Below, in pieces: positions 24,442 through 38,448 of a stretch of DNA of 64,000 nt (positions are counted from its first letter, which is position 1; each line of letters starts with the position of its first letter). Source of the stretch: Ziziphus jujuba (taxonomy: Eukaryota > Streptophyta > Magnoliopsida > Rosales > Rhamnaceae); contig NC_083379.1 in the NCBI RefSeq assembly GCF_031755915.1, forward strand, positions 11,827,501 through 11,891,500, read 5' to 3'. Under the pieces are notes generated by a model. It was not told where the DNA came from, searched no databases, and was given only the letters and a program-made list of their open reading frames with translations. The position numbers and the translations under genes were made by a program.

Positions 24442-27400
24442 ATGGCGATGCGTGAGCTTGTTTCGGGTGGAGCTGCTTGTGCGGTTCCTGGCTCTTCTTC
24501 TTCATCCAATCCTCTCGGTGCTCTAGCCAACTCTCTTATCGGTTCTTCTTCCAAGACTAAGGTAAGCCAACCAATATCAACCTTCAATTTTCGTTTTCAC
24601 AGTATTTTTTTTGATTCAATTCCTTCGAGTATATTCCCAATTTTTTTTTTTTTTTTTGATTCACTTTCTCTTCTCAGCTCGCTGACTTTGTATTTTTTTT
24701 TTTGGGGGGTTTTGGTCCATTTTATATAAAACCAGGAAAGGCTAGAGGAAATCCCTACGTCAACGTCAACAAGTTCAGGGAGGCAGTTTGATGAACAATA
24801 TCAACCGCCACAACTCCCTGGCTCCGAATTTGATCGGCCATTTCTGCAACCCGGCACTCAGGTTTCTTGTTCTTCTAAGAAAATCATTCTACTTCTTGTT
24901 CCAATCTATTTTTTGTTTTTTTTTTTTTTTTTTTTTTTGGTTAAGGCAATGAAAAATATATATATATATATATATATATAAATATTTTTGTTTTTTTGGT
25001 TCTGGTTAGGGATCGGATTTTATTGGCGCTTTTCGTTCCGCGGATCATGGTGGACTTGCAGATGCATGGGATGAGATACAGCAGCATTCTCATGTTGCTC
25101 CTCCTCTTCCTCACCCAAGAGATGCAGAATTCCAACGCATATATGATCGGGGACCTGCTCAACCAACTTTGGAGGGTAATTATTTTGCAATGTTGTATTT
25201 TATATATTTTTGCTTTGGCTTTTGATGAAATCACTATTAATTGCTTAACAGTTTAGGAAGCTTATGAGCTATCATATATCAATATCAATTTACTTATGTT
25301 TTTTGTATTGTGTTTCGGTGCTTGTGGACTTAATTTAGTAGGACGCAGAAGTGGTGGTAAACCTTCCTTTCGTTAGAAACGTCTACTTGTTCATTATTAA
25401 TAGTTTTAAAAGATCTGATTAGGGGTCCATATCACCTACCTGTAGTAGCATATGAAGCACAAGAAAACAAAAATCCTGCTAAATTGAAAAAGTGGATTCT
25501 CAGTGCTTAAGAATAGAAAGGGATAGCTATGTGTGTATATATTTTCTTTCATTTTGTTTGAATTAGATCAAGACTCAAGGATCTCTTTTGATTTAAGCAG
25601 GTGTATTCTTGTTGATTACACCATACAAGATTAAGTGAAATTGTCTTTCTGTTTTTAGTTTTTGGAATTTATCTGCTTTTCCCCCTTAAATTGCAGGCCC
25701 ACCACAAAGAGTGTTGTCAAACTTTTTGCACTCATTCGTTGAGAGTAGTCGTGGTGGACTACCGTTTCATCCCACTCCACTTCCTATGTTAGGATTGTCA
25801 GAAAGAGACAAACAATGCATACGTGACCGTAGCAGCATAATGGCCCGGCATTTTTTTGCAGATAAAAGTGAAGATTTTATTTCAGCACAGGTTTGAAACT
25901 TGTTATCTTTGAATTTTCTTCATTACCATTTTCAATTTACACTATTGTTTAGTACCATATCTACATTTGAATTTTTTAATTTTGTTATGAACAGTTGAGT
26001 TTTTGTTTGTTATGGTAAGATTCTAAAAGCAGAATAATAATAATAAAAAAGTATTATCAATGAACATTCTGATAGCAATTTCTCTCTAAGTTAGAATTTC
26101 CCCTTGACTGCCACAGATTGCAATAGCATTATGTACTTGAATGTCGCAATGATAATTTTTCCTATAAATAATATGGACAATTGAATGATGATAAACTTCT
26201 TACTTGATAATATTCCAGGTAAATGCACTTCTATCTTCTTTAGACATAGATAGTGATGTCCGAGCTAAGGGACCTCAGCCTGCCCCAGTAAGGGAATTGG
26301 AGGCTTATTGGAATGAGTCCCAAGGTATCATGCAACCAAATTCTCATGCTACAGATGGATGGGTTGCTGAATTTGGTCAACAACGACATGGAGATCCTAA
26401 TGCTTGGGTTCACTCATTTGAACAACAACATGGTTCCAATGGTTGGGCCTCTGAATTTGAGCAGGTAAGAGAGTATTGAAATGTTACACAAATGTAAATG
26501 AGTCTCACTTATGGCAACAGCTATTCATTTTATGTATTGTAGAACAGCATATTCATATATGTTTTTGTTTCTCCCCTCAATACATTTTGAATACAGGAGC
26601 AATCTCAGTTGGCTTCGGTGGATCATATGAGAGGTGTAAATGTTGCAAACTTAGCTGCAATGGAGCAGACTCGTATGCTTGCAAATACTTTAGCTCAAAA
26701 TGGTGATCCTAAATTTCAGGTGTATATGCTTTTACAAAACTCTACTGTTTTGCATGATTTTTATTTTTGTTGGTTAAAATGGGGGCCAAAGGCCCAAGAA
26801 AGCTGCATGTTGCTCTCTCTCTCTCTCTCTCTCTTTCTTTTCCTCTTTTTTTTTTTTCCCCTCCTTCACATGGTATGTAGTATTATGGAGAGTGCATTAA
26901 TAAGTAAGCTTTTAAATAACACTCGTTTGGTGAGTGGTGCTAATGCTTATTCTGTAATTGCTAGTACTTTAGGGTGGAAATGATTATCATTATATTGTGT
27001 ACATCTACTATGAACCTTATGATACCTTTTTGGGCCAAACAATTTTGGAAATTATTTAAAATGTTATGAGATAGAAAAATAATGAGTACTGTTCAAAATG
27101 CCCTACATTGTGTCATTAAATATTTTAGTGGTTACATAATTTAAGAAATATGGAAAGTCATGGATTCTTTGCCATCAGATGCATGGATGTTATGGGTAGC
27201 CCAACCTTTGACTAGTTATATAATTTGGTCAAAGTACTAGCATATCATTTTTTGCTGCAATTTAATTCAGTAGATCAATATCAAAGCACAAGAGGTCTAA
27301 AATAATCAACCAAGTTGATATATGTACATCACACACTAGGCAGAGACCCACACAGAAAAAGAAACTGACAAACTAGATAATTAAAATCTTTGTGTGTTGC

Positions 27401-30043
27401 AATTTGATTTAACCATTTATCCCATTCATGGGGTATGCAGAATTCGAAGTTTCTTCAGTTTGTATCAAAGATGAGTCGTGGTGAACTCATTATTGACGAT
27501 AACCAAGTAAAGCCTACATCTGGGGATTGGGCAACAGAATATCAACAACAGTATAATGCAGGTCCTTCTTGGGCTGATGAATTTGTAAGTGCTGAGCCAA
27601 GTGTTAATATGGTCAGAATATTAATGTTAGTTACATTTGTTACTTTACCTTTTAATTGTGACTTAATATCTGCCAATGCACAAGTAGTGACTTTAGAGTA
27701 ATTTAATGACAAATGGAATGATGTTGATAAATATATAAATGATGAACATTGTATAACTGAGCATGGTTTTGAACAGAAAATAAGATAGTAAAGCCTACCT
27801 TTATTAAGTTTATCAACCTACAAAATGCTAGAAGCTATTAGGAAGTGAGTTTAACTATGTATATCTTGCTATTACGAATATATACTACCTAATAGCTAGA
27901 AGCAAATATGGGCCTTATACATGCGATAAGCAACTACTGAAATTGGGAGTCAGATGGTTTCAAACAAATAAGAAATAGACAATTAGGGTTCTCATGCCAT
28001 GTTAATGTTTACAATACATGATACTGAATTAGGAAATTAGATTTGCTGCCTGTATGTGATTCTGGGGTTAGGAAGAAGAAAAGAGAGAAGAAAGAGAAAT
28101 GATAAAATAAAATTCCCAGTATTGAGTTACAGCAAAACATGTCATGTATTTATGTTGTTAAGATAATTGAAAATACAAATACTAAATGTCTTGGCATAAT
28201 TAAAAAAGCTAATACTCAATAATCTACCAACTTTCAAATATATTCTGCTATCTAATTCTAGTAGTTTTCAGACTTCACATGGACCTGATCGGTGGGTGAA
28301 TGAGTTTGCTTCTGAAAGAGAACAGCAACGGTCAGTTGATGATAAGTGGATTGATGAATTTTCTAATTTGCGGGTTAATGACTGGGCAGAAGAATTTGAG
28401 AACCAGGTTGGTGAAGGAGCTTTGGGGGATAATTCTGCAGATAATTGGGCTAATGCTTATGATGAGTAAGTGTTTCTGATCTTGCTTTTTAATTAGTAAT
28501 ATTGGTTGATCACCAAATATGCCTTTTTATATAATAGATATCTACTTTCGAGAGTTCTGCACTCTGCATGTTATACTGGAACTTTTAAATGTTTCCTGAC
28601 TTCTTCCTGATTACTGTTGGCATGGTTGCTTAAAATAAATGAAATTAGATGCTTTGTTGATGTTCCTTTCACTGGTTTATGGAATAATAATTCTTTTTAT
28701 TTATTTGTAACAGGAAACATATGCTTGTTTTAAAATGGAAGTGTGAGTGGAAATTCTTCAAGAGGATTAGAAATCCTCAAAAAAATGTGAAACACAAAAA
28801 TAAACTATTCTGCAGATTTAACAAATAAGTAAATTATCTATTTATTTTGCCGAAGAAACTCAAGGCAAAACCAAAAACATGATTTGATAGCATTAGATAT
28901 CACCCTTGAGATCTTTCTTAAAAATTTTCGATTAGTTTCTGCTACATTTTTGTGTTCTTCAGATTCCAAAACCTTTTAAGACAACAGTCAATTGATGATG
29001 ATTCACAATCTATAGGAAACATCCAATACTTTTGTTTCAAATAACAGTTTAAACCACACTATGTGCAACATTACAGTGGAGAAAGATTAAGTCTGGTTGA
29101 AATAAAGCTTGCATTGATTCTGATAGAGGTGGACAATGTGTTTCCATTTTAGCTAATGCATTGATTGCATAATGAGGATAAATAATGATTACCCCACTTT
29201 AATTTGTAATTTTCAGTCCTGGTTGTTTCGTTCATGAGTTTGGCTATATACCGCTATTGGTGGTTATCACTAATGGGACCATTGCTATATGGCAACTATT
29301 AGTTGGGGGGATTTAATTCTTTTAATTAAAGCGAACCCTTTAATAGTAGCCAATTAAATTGCCGCCCATCATGTATGTCCAACTGGTGCTCTATCACCAG
29401 TGAGGCCAAATAACATGTTCCTTCATTTAAAGGAGTTAGTGGGCTTTGGCTTTTGTCAGCTTTTTTATTTTTTTTTATTTTTTGTTTTAAAGTATTTTGT
29501 GTACTATTATTTATTGTAATTATCTTGTAATATTCTCTCTTTTGTTTATCTCCACATGAAAATTTGTGTTCATTCATTATAAACCAAACAATTGCTGGAT
29601 ATGATTTAACATCTTTTCTTTTAAAAAACTTGATTTATATGACATGAATTGGTTTATTGTATTGACAAATAGGTTTATGAATGAGCAAATAGCTACCAAG
29701 CAGCATTCAGATGCTTCGAAGGGGATCTATGTCTTCTCTGATATGAATCCTTATGTTGGTCACCCCAATCCCTTAAAAGAAGGCCAGGATCTGTTCCGCA
29801 AAGGACTTTTGAGTGAAGCAGTCCTTGCTTTAGAGGCTGAAGTTCTGAAAAACCCTGAAAATTCTGAAGGTTGGAGGCTACTTGGAATAGCACATGCAGA
29901 GAATGACGACGACCAACAGGTAATTTAACCCCTTTTTATTTTTTGATATCACTAGAATAGAGTAGTTTCAGCTGTATTGAATAGTTCTCTGGAATTTTAA
30001 TTCTGATTGTCCGTTATGCGCCCTTCTTTTTTTTCATTAGTAT

Positions 30044-30088
<45 letters not shown>

Positions 30089-33000
30089 GTGGGCAGCAGC
30101 ATGTGGGGGCGGGTGCTCAGTCATGTCATAGTCATAAAGATAGATCGCCTGAAATTAATTCCTCATGTTTTGGTTTTGTGCATTTGGCCTTCATTGTTTA
30201 TAAAATCTTCTAATATGAGTTTTATTTGTAGAATGAAATTTAATCTTGTAATGGGATCTCTGCAGGCTATTGCAGCCATGATGCGTGCACAAGAGGCTGA
30301 TTCAACAAATTTAGAAGTGCTTCTTGCTCTTGGTGTGAGTCATACAAATGGTCAGTCAGTACTTCTCCAGTTATATCATATATGCAAAAGGAAAAATAGT
30401 TGTCTTATTTTCGTTTGGATCACATTATTCAATGAATAATTAACATATTCATCTTGTGAATTAATATTGGATATAGAACCTTTAACTTTGGGATAAGTGG
30501 GGAAATCTGCTTCTCTCAAGTATTGAAATAATGATGAAATATATAAAAAAAAAAATTTTAAAAAAAAAAGAACCCTAACCCTAAATAAGTGGTGTCTTCA
30601 CATATGCAGAATTGGAGCAGGCGGCTGCATTGAAGTACTTATTTGGTTGGCTACGTCACCACCCAAAGTATGGGACACTTGCCCCTCCTGAGCTATCTGA
30701 TTCTTTGTATTATGCTGATGTAAGTATCTGCGCATCTGCATGTTTTGTCTGTCTCTGCAGTAAGGAATTCCTAAAAAACTGGTTTTGGTAAACAAAATAT
30801 ACTAACTTATTCCAGATATGAAATGAAAACTTGTTGGGATTTAATTTTGTTGCTGCATTTAACTTCTTGTTATAGTGCTGGTGTGAATAGGATGTAAACC
30901 CATTCTTTAAACTGGTCCTTGAATTGACAAGTATGTAATTAGGCTTTGAATATTGATTATGTTGATTCACCTTCACACATTTTTAGACACAGTTATTGAG
31001 CACTTTCGAGAGAAGGGAAGAGTTCATGTAGTTCAAGCATTTCTATGTTCTAATGTTGCTGGTTCTGGAATCAGTTACGCTGTAATTTGCTTGTTATTAG
31101 CTGTATAATAGAAAATGCGAAAGGGGGATGCTATCAATATACAAGATGCTGTTCATGTACATGAGTATTATGGTTTTACTGGCTATGAATGTGCCACCAT
31201 TGTTGATTTTGTTAGATGAAATGGTCACTTAGAAGATATTGATTGATGGTCAATTTGAGGGAAAATAATTCTATAATATATAGTCTATTAGTAGGTGCAT
31301 AAACCACATCGATGAACAGAACAAAGCCATTGTAGCACATTCTAACTTTCCCTCTCTGCCCCCAAGACCATTTAAATTTTCTAATCAACAAATTTTATAT
31401 TTCTATTTTGAAATATAAAATATATTGACTTTTTGGTTTCATACATCAGTTGACAATTGCTTGCTATTGGGAAGATAGATTTGTGGGTAACAAGTGGACT
31501 ATTCATGTGGAAACATGCATTTAAATTCTTTCTTCAACGGTTATATGTACACTCGTACAGCTGTATCTATATTTATAATATAAATTCATTTGAGTAAGTA
31601 TCGTGTTTTTTTTTTTTTTTTTTTTTTTGGCATGCAGATTGCTAGATTATTCAATGAAGCTGCTCAACTGTCACCTGATGATGCTGATGTGCACGTAGTA
31701 CTTGGTGTTCTTTACAACTTATCTAGAGAATATGACAAAGCAATTGAGTCCTTCCAGACAGCTTTGAAACTCAAGCCACATGACTACTCTCTCTGGAACA
31801 AGCTTGGTGCAACACAAGCAAACAGCGTTCAGAGTGCTGATGCAATATTGGCTTATCAACATGTAATCTCTTAAAACATAATCATTAACCATATTCTCTT
31901 CAAATTAGTGTATTCTTTGGAATAAGCTCATTGCAAATTGAATTAGGGTAATTATAGTGTCGGTTTGAAATTATCCTTTTAGCTTATTCATAGCATTATA
32001 ATTCAAAACTTCTGACAGTTAGGGGGTTCTATTACCATGCTAAGTAAATTAGTAATAATGTTATTTATTAAACTATTAAAAAAAATAAAATCTTATGTTG
32101 GCAAGTATTTAGCGAAACAGTCATTTAGATACTGTTTAAAATAAGAATTTCTGTGGAGTGTACAGTTCATTGTTTTATGATTGAACAAGCTTTATCTAAA
32201 TCTTGTCCTAAAAGCGAATGGATCTCTATTTGGTTTAAGTATGACCTCATTGTCCCATAGCTAGACATATAAAAAGTATCCAAATTTTTATTTTTATTTT
32301 TTTTTGTCGAGAAACTATAATAAGTAATGATATTTATATTTCTAAGTCATATTTTTGTTGAATGTATTTATGCTAGTGGTTTATTCTGTAATTTACTTGA
32401 TTTTACTTTCTCTTTGTTTCCAGGCACTAGATTTGAAGCCTAATTATGTTCGGGCATGGGCAAACATGGGTATCAGTTATGCTAATCAGGTATGTAGCAT
32501 TGTTCATTTTCCATGCTCATTTTCTCTGTGTTTTATATGGTTTTTATTCGTTTCTCCTGCCCATGTTTTGGGTTTCTCTATTTGGTTGTGGGCTTGCAGC
32601 GACAATTGTAAATTAAACTCGATGGTTTCATATGCAGATGCATATATGAGCCCAACGGCAAACCTTTTAAGAGCTGTCTTAGTTGGAAATGTCCTTTAAA
32701 TGAATGGGAAATTTCGTTGTTTAATTACATATGTTTGGTAAGAATGGAGGGAAGTAGAAAAAAGGATAGGAAGGATGGGAGAGTATAACTAACAGTGGTT
32801 GTCCCTTGTTTTGTTTATTGGAGGGAAGGAGAAGAGGGAATGAGAGAATAATTTAGTAATTGTATCCTTGTAATTGATAGGAATAAGACTAAAATTAAAT
32901 TTACAAAATATATTAAGCATTTCCTTCCTTCAATTACTTCAACGATGGAAGGATGGTTTTAGTTGGGCATAGTTAATTCTCTTATCCACTTAACTCCCTC

Positions 33001-33594
33001 AATCAATCTCTCTATGAAACAAGATTTTTTATCTTTGTGCTCACTGTTGGGAACGGAGAGCTAATTAAAATGCCTAGGAGATCAAGTAGTCTGTAACATC
33101 GACAATCACAGTGCTAGAATATGATCTATCCGGGCTTCTAAGCATACAAGTTGGCCATCTTAAATGGAGTAATCATTTATCACTTCAGAATTTGTACGGG
33201 CTGTGAATTCTGACGTCTTAGAATTTAAGTAGTTAAGAGTGAAAATGCTTTTTATGACAAGTTGAAAGCCATTACTCTTTGTCTGTGTTAATGAAATTTC
33301 TTTTGTTTCCTCTTTTTGCGTACAGGGAATGTATGAGGACTCGATTCGTTACTATGTCCGCGCACTTGCAATGAATCCAAAGGCAGATAATGCTTGGCAG
33401 TATTTGAGAATTTCTCTGAGGTATGTTCATGAAAAGAAATTAGTTTTGGGTCTTTTTTGGTCAAGTTCCTTGAATTTTAACCGCAATTTGATTATGTTAT
33501 TTTCATTTGTTGCAGCTGTGCTTCAAGAGATGACATGTTGGAAGCTTGTGATTCTCGGAACCTTGATGTTCTCCAAAAAGAGTTCCCACTATAA
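24442..33594 (+). CDS. PEX5: Peroxisomal import receptor PEX5 (PTS1 receptor)
   Basis: Cycling receptor that binds C-terminal PTS1 signals in the cytosol and delivers cargo to the peroxisomal docking complex; in plants it also carries PEX7 with PTS2 cargo. Fifteen exons joined on GT-AG sites and phase: 24442-24561, 24736-24861, 25010-25175, 25697-25890, 26219-26464, 26597-26719, 27441-27584, 28272-28465, 29673-29919, 30266-30350, 30610-30719, 31638-31862, 32424-32489, 33326-33420, 33516-33594; 739 aa, the usual plant length. Visible: the N-terminal Cys13 used for export ubiquitination in the family; a conserved LPMLGLSERDKQCIRDRS block (~160-180) in the PEX7-binding region; nine WxxxF/Y motifs for PEX14/PEX13 docking at ~250, 265, 278, 355, 369, 381, 399, 411 and 432; TPR repeats from ~445 to the end, with PTS1-pocket asparagines in LWNKLGATQANS and WANMGISYANQG. 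No break seen. The acceptor of exon 8 was chosen because an upstream AG would bring in a stop. Confidence 0.96.
30045..30084. repeat. (GA)20 microsatellite in PEX5 intron 9
   Basis: Uninterrupted AG/GA dinucleotides between exons 9 and 10 (intron 29,920-30,265). Confidence 0.9.
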
Positions 33595-36315
33595 TATAAT
33601 TTGGGCATGTTGACATGAGACTGATGGGAATGTACGTCTATTTTGGTTGTATTGATGAGATTATTAGTTGGGCAAATTGACATGAGACTGATGAAGTGGA
33701 ATAAACAATGTATAGGTCATATATTTAAAAACAAAATATGAATAAAGAATAACAAAGAAAATCAATCAAAGTCCTGAAAGTGGATTCTCTGTGTCATTGC
33801 ATCAAGGGCCTACCGAAGATAGAGGTTCATGAAGTCTCCGTTCGATAACATGAGATAGGTTTTGTTTATATCTTAAATGCGATGGTACATTTTATCCCCA
33901 ACAAAAAAAAAGAAAAAAAAAGAAAAAAAGAAAAGAAAAATTGCTCTGGTCCATTTCTTCTCTTATTTGTTGTGTAAAAATTTAGAAGATATTTTGGATA
34001 ACGAGGACCAAATATCTTCAATTTTTTAATTTGAGGGTAAATGAGGTTAATATTTAGAGTAGTTGAAATATATGTACTTGCCACATTGAATAGATTGTAG
34101 CCTGACTGATTCTAAATGATTGAGCTCATTTGCAACTTAAAAGGGTTGAGATACCCTCCTTGATCCTAATTGTTATTTTGTATTTGTAAAACTTGTAGAT
34201 TAACCATAACTTAACATTTGTTATTATTATCTTCTATTCCATAACACCACTCTTAGATATTGTTATACCTAAATCTTCTCATTTTTCATTATAATATTTC
34301 ACATCTTTGAAACTTGCAAGACCAGATGGAAAAGTTCGAATGTGATTCTGTTTTCGAATGTTATTTGAACCCAGGCAGGGAAAAGAATAGAAATAAACAA
34401 ATTAGAAAAGAAACAAGAAATAAAGAATGCAGATGCATAAAGTCATAAGAGTACCAAGGGTGAAAAGTCAATTTTCATGGTTTACTAATAGAAGCTTAAA
34501 AAAAAAAAAAAAAAAAATTGACCTTAATTGCAATTAAAGAAGTTAACGTACATTTAATCTTATCATCTATTATTAATGCACAGAAAAGGAGAAGGGGAAG
34601 GAAGATGGAATCTCTCTCTCTCTCTCTCTTATCAATCATTTGGCAGTGGGTCTGGTTTCTGGATATGGGAAGGGTGGTACAATGACTATCAAATATAATA
34701 AGATAAAAAATAAGATAAATAAATAGATAGACAAAAAAAAAAAACCAAAAGAGGATGCCTTTTGCTGTTCTTCTTACTTGTTGCACACGCCCATATTCCC
34801 TCTTCAAAGTTTCCCCCCAGCCTTTTTCATGTCCCTACTACAACCTCTTCTCTTCCCCTATACCCTTCTCTTCTCCCTCCTGTCTAGCTAGTACCATCCA
34901 TTAATATACATATACGTACTTATATATATAATAATAGAGTGCTTTTGATTCATCACCATCAAAGCTCTTTCTCTCCCTCTTGCATGCAGAATTTATAATT
35001 TATTATATATATATATATATATATTCTCACACACACACACACACACATATAGATTGCAGAAGAGGAAAATCTTTATCCCCTTACTTTCTGAGCTTCAAGA
35101 GAAGTATATTATATATTTATAATATATATGTATACATTAGAAAGACCCACATCAGTCGCATGCATTACATTTCACTAGTCAATTTATCTTAAATGTGTTC
35201 AGGTCCTTTCATATTGCTTATATTAAGAAATGTTGCTCGAGTCGGTCACAATCGAAAGTACTAACCTATTATTAAATGAATTAGGTTATTTTTCTTTAAC
35301 AGTTAATTTATTTAATTCCAAGTCCTGCAATAGATAATACGTAGTGGAGACTGTGAAGTAATTAGCTGCTACAGCGCAATTTTCTTGTTTGAGAAGACAA
35401 TTGCTTCCAATCTGACCAGTACTGCAACACATGCATATGTGTGTGTGTGTGTGTATATATATTATTTTATATATATGTATATATGTAGGGTCATGTGTAG
35501 GATAGACTTACTTCATCTGGTGGAGGTGGAGGGTGTCTCACAGAAAACAAACTCCGATCCTTCTCCAAATAGCCCAAGTATAACATTATTCTCATCGAAT
35601 TACTAGTTACTCCCACAAAACTATCCCAAATCAAATGTCATACCCTGCACAGATGAACCTACCAACTACACTACAGATTTGACTGCTCTCTCTCTCTCTC
35701 TCTCTCTTTCATTTACTATATGAAGTTGATGCGAGAAAGTAGGCAGTCATTGGAAGACATATTGTAATGGCTAGGAATCCCATTCCCATTCAATTTCATA
35801 ATAGAAATTATATAAAATCTCTGTCTTTTCGAATCTTTTTAACATAGAAAATAATGCACACCTATACCAAATAATACCATATAGCCTCTATATATAAAAA
35901 TGTAAATATAAATATAAGCATTACTTGGAGCACAGTTTATATGGGTAAAGGAAGAAGGACCAATAACAATAACTAGTATACCTCAGCATTAAAAAGGCAC
36001 GAACAAAAGAAAAAGGCTGGAGAAATTAGTAATCATATAATCTGGATTCTGTAAAGAATATCTGGCCTACCTTATCTCAGCAAATCATGAACAATATTCA
36101 TACATATATATGTATATATGGTATATATATCATGCAATTAATGAGTAGCATCATTGAATGAAGAAAGTGGCATAATCTTGTAGCAGCTAGCGAAGTATTT
36201 AATGATCACCGTGATATCTAGAAAAACATATTAATTGACCATTCGTCCTTCTTTCCCACGTTTAGATATATATTATTTATTTTTGTTGTCATGGATGGTG
36301 GTCATAATTACATGC

Positions 36316-36359
<44 letters not shown>
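36316..36359. repeat. Compound (GT)n(GA)n microsatellite
   Basis: About seven GT units pass directly into about fourteen GA units. Confidence 0.9.
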
Positions 36360-36363
<4 letters not shown>

Positions 36364-36697
36364 CAGGAACATGTATACCAAATATATCAAATGACCAAAA
36401 ATAAAAAAATAAAAAATAAAAAGAGTAAATGAGTTGGGTTTTCAATCCAAACAAACAAAAGGTTACGTCCGAATCAAAAGATGGAAAGATGGATGGATGT
36501 CTGTCAATGCCATGCGTGCACCAACCCTATAACCCCACTTTATATAACCTATTATATATCTCTGCTATATATCTATCTCTATCTAATTTGCCCCCTCACT
36601 TCCCTCTTCTACTCTCATATAAACGATCCCAACACGCAAGCTTAGCTACTTCATATGCCATGCTTTACCATCTTATCACTGTCAGCTACCAAAGGCC

Positions 36698-36699
<2 letters not shown>

Positions 36700-36740
<41 letters not shown>
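36700..36740. repeat. (AC)20 microsatellite
   Basis: Uninterrupted AC dinucleotides, continuing into impure ACGCACGCAGACAC. Confidence 0.9.
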
Positions 36741-36747
<7 letters not shown>

Positions 36748-37950
36748 CACGCAGACACAATAAATAAATAAATAAATATCTTCCTAAGTATAACACACAC
36801 ACCCTCCATTGCCAAAGGCCAAAGCATCTTTTATTATCCCCTTCTTTTGCTATATAGCTATTGAATTTCCTCTTTTTTATATTACATATGATATATTAAA
36901 ATACTATATATATATACGTGTGTGTGTGTGTGTGTGTTGGGGGCAGATTGCAAGGTTTAAAAAGGTTATCAATGTGAAACCTAGGTGGGAGATATATAGT
37001 GGTCCTTAAAAACCAGGGGCAAAGAGAAATCCCTAGCTATATATGGCAGAAGGGGTTTTTTATTTATTTATTTTTTAACAAAAATAAATAAATAAATAAA
37101 CAAAATGCATGGTCCAAAGGCAAAAAGGAGGCAAAGTGAGCATGAAATGCTCTATTCTTTTAAAACTTTGATGGTTTTGTTGAGGGGACAGGGAGGCACA
37201 AATTAGGGTAGTAAAAATGGTGTATTTATCAAATGGACAGCAACACAGGAATATACGGCTCTTTCTTACTTTGCTAAAAACAAGAAAAACTTTCTTTCAT
37301 GCCCATCACCTTTTCAAAGATATCTCTCTCTCTCTCGAAACCAACACAACATTGAAGGAGACAATGGAATTTTAGGAAACAAAGAGTGGCTCATTTTTGC
37401 AAACACCTTGTATACATTTTATATCATTGCCGTTATTTTAGCAACTAAAAAAGAAAGATTTTATATTTTTTTAAAAGTTATTATTAGTGGAAAGATTTAG
37501 GTGCGCATGAGTACGACTAATAATAATTTATTTAAAAGTATATTCTATCAGCATCAATTATTCAAACCAGCAATAAGAACAACCTTATTTCGTTCATTTC
37601 TTTTTATTTTTTAAAGTGAAAAAAAAAATAACGAATGCCACAACTAATACAAGAGACAAATTAACAATCACCTAAAAAGATGCCCTTTAATCTTTAGATA
37701 TCATAAAGCATATAAAAAGTGAATTAATTAAACATCATAAATTAGATGCACTCCACCAAGCAACTATCATTGCCTCTATAATATTCAAAGAGGGAAATTA
37801 ATGGTTACATAATTAATCAGTCAACAAAAATCAATAATAATATATTAATATAGAACAAAAGAGAGGGTCTAAGTGCAAAAGATAGAACAAAAAAAAAACA
37901 AAATTATTAAAGCTAGCCTAAGTAAGAAACAAATATATAACATACATATA

Positions 37951-38448
37951 ACAATAACAACCTATCATCAAATTCAGCTCTCTCGAAGAAAAGCAAGAAC
38001 AGTGTATGAAGATGAAGAAGGTGCATGGTAAAACAATGGAGCCAAACAGTAGCAGCTAGGTCGGTTCGGATCAATTGAAGAATCTAAAATGCTTGCCGTA
38101 TAGCTTTCTGCTTCCATAGTTTTCTCATGCAACAATTCACAGCTCCCATATAAGTTAATCCAACATTGAGTACGAGGAAGACATCTTTTGTCCGAAGAAG
38201 AAATTTTAAGTCCGGGATCTTTTTGGTAAGTGGTTTGCAAAGGTCAATCTTCCAGCTAACACAAACCTACTACTACAACAACTACTACTACTACTACTAA
38301 CAATAATAACAATAATACAATTTCATTTTGTTCTTCCATTTTGTGTTTCCTTTCTGGTAGGAAAACAAGGGGCAATAATATATTCATATATAGCAAAGAG
38401 AAATTTGTATTTGGAATAGAATTATTATATATATATATATATATATTA
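37951..38448 (-). other. 3' flank of the GRAS gene with an unassigned 88-codon open frame
   Basis: Less AT-rich than its surroundings and probably transcribed 3' sequence of the GRAS gene. On the minus strand 37,974-38,240 is open for 88 codons (Met start, ends ...FLRES). I recognise no family, and the frame has Cys- and Ser-rich composition without a signal or domain. A spurious frame inside a 3' untranslated region is the simplest reading. (TAC)n at ~38,270-38,299 and (TA)n at 38,427-38,446 lie just before the GRAS stop codon. Confidence 0.3.

Larger units (their letters stand above)
33595..37950. other. Intergenic region between PEX5 and the LAS-type GRAS gene
   Basis: The first ~150 bp are the likely PEX5 3' untranslated region, with AATAAA-type signals near 33,702 and 33,739. 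The rest has no recognisable gene. It is rich in microsatellites: (TA)n plus (CA)n at ~35,000-35,047, (GT)n at ~35,437-35,453, (GT)n(GA)n at 36,316-36,359, (AC)n at 36,700-36,740, (GT)n at ~36,919-36,937 and several CT runs. I looked for known plant microRNA sequences and found none. Confidence 0.5.

Noticed and set aside
34900..37400. Candidate microRNA or non-coding RNA precursor in the microsatellite-rich spacer upstream of the GRAS gene's 3' side
   Set aside because: Checked by eye for common plant microRNAs (miR156, 159, 160, 164, 166, 167, 171, 172, 319, 390, 393, 396, 482); none found, and hairpins there are simple dinucleotide repeats.
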